A DNA stretch of 29,698 nt from Actinomycetes bacterium (GTDB lineage Bacteria > Actinomycetota > Acidimicrobiia > Acidimicrobiales > Palsa-688). The stretch covers positions 1-29,698 of the forward strand of contig JAKARG010000002.1 of assembly GCA_021819345.1 (NCBI GenBank), in the 5' to 3' direction. This document shows, piece by piece, positions 29,577 through 29,698 of this stretch. The position numbers and the translations under genes were made by a program. The notes under the pieces are model-generated. The model was not told where the DNA came from. It made no database searches and saw only the letters and a list, made by a program, of their open reading frames with translations. Position 1 is the stretch's first letter, and the number at the start of each line of letters is the position of its first letter.

Positions 29577-29698
29577 TCAGGCGACGCCGAGGATGTGGTC
29601 CAAGGCGAGCTGGTCGAGGCGCTCGATGTTGGTGGCCCGCCGACCGGCGGCCTCGGGGTCGTAGTCCTCGTAGGCGCTGGCGTCGGCGAGGAGCTGGC
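29577..29698 (-). CDS. xylA: Xylose isomerase, C-terminal end only
   Basis: The last 39 codons before TGA 29579-29577 read QLLADASAYEDYD, then IERLDQLALDHILGVA. This matches the C-terminal helix of actinobacterial class I xylose isomerases (RLDQLAxxHLLG ending), which convert D-xylose to D-xylulose. The rest of the gene lies beyond the right edge. Xylose isomerase next to the arabinose genes fits a shared end product, D-xylulose 5-phosphate. The call rests on a short piece; another TIM-barrel sugar isomerase is possible but less likely. Confidence 0.75.
   Translation of the reverse strand, partial: QLLADASAYEDYDPEAAGRRATNIERLDQLALDHILGVA

Overview
The window is very GC-rich, with many GTG and TTG starts and dense gene packing. 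The gene types (actinobacterial-type HNH protein, MoxR/DUF58 pair, LacI-controlled pentose genes, actinobacterial-type xylose isomerase tail) point to a member of the Actinomycetota. A lineage such as Acidimicrobiia is plausible but cannot be proven from this sequence. No rRNA, tRNA, CRISPR array, insertion sequence or phage gene was seen, and no stretch above 300 bases lacks a gene.

Layout. (1) 1-5284 is a housekeeping-like edge: a DUF58 protein (cut by the window edge) behind a MoxR ATPase on the minus strand; then, on the plus strand, a ROK sugar kinase, a small conserved protein, an HNH nuclease, a lipoate-ligase-like protein and a short-chain dehydrogenase. (2) 5359-17619 is a nine-gene minus-strand L-arabinose/arabino-oligosaccharide operon. 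In transcription order it holds a GH127 beta-L-arabinofuranosidase, an ABC sugar-binding lipoprotein, two permeases, GH51 alpha-L-arabinofuranosidase (abfA), ribulokinase (araB), arabinose isomerase (araA), ribulose-5-phosphate epimerase (araD) and glycerol-1-phosphate dehydrogenase (araM). The content closely parallels the Bacillus subtilis araABDLMNPQ-abfA operon. (3) 17620-21082 holds the control region, with a clear TTGACG-N17-TAGCAT promoter and a palindrome over its predicted start point. A divergent LacI regulator, an aldo/keto reductase and a PLP aminotransferase follow. (4) 21135-24175 is a poorly understood module: a PhyH-type oxygenase with a small partner protein, a divergent Gfo/Idh/MocA oxidoreductase preceded by a 30-codon ORF, a decayed DUF1932 fragment and a 58-residue membrane protein. 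(5) 24368-28557 holds an orphan family-5 substrate-binding lipoprotein, an SMP-30 lactonase-like protein, and an ECF-like sigma factor with a membrane partner. (6) The right edge has a short-chain dehydrogenase and the C-terminus of xylose isomerase, so pentose metabolism continues beyond the window.

How it works together. Arabino-oligosaccharides are probably bound by the lipoprotein and imported by the two permeases, which need an ATPase encoded elsewhere. They would be cut in the cytoplasm by both alpha- and beta-specific arabinofuranosidases, and the arabinose passed through AraA, AraB and AraD to D-xylulose 5-phosphate.

The most unusual signal concerns translation. Eight neighbouring gene pairs overlap by the 4-base NTGA arrangement. 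Seven further same-strand gaps are bridged by a tiny ORF that starts on the upstream stop codon (ATGA or GTGA) and ends on, just past, or three bases before the next start codon. One of these bridges is made almost entirely of 32-bp tandem repeats. This suggests chained termination-reinitiation across gaps.
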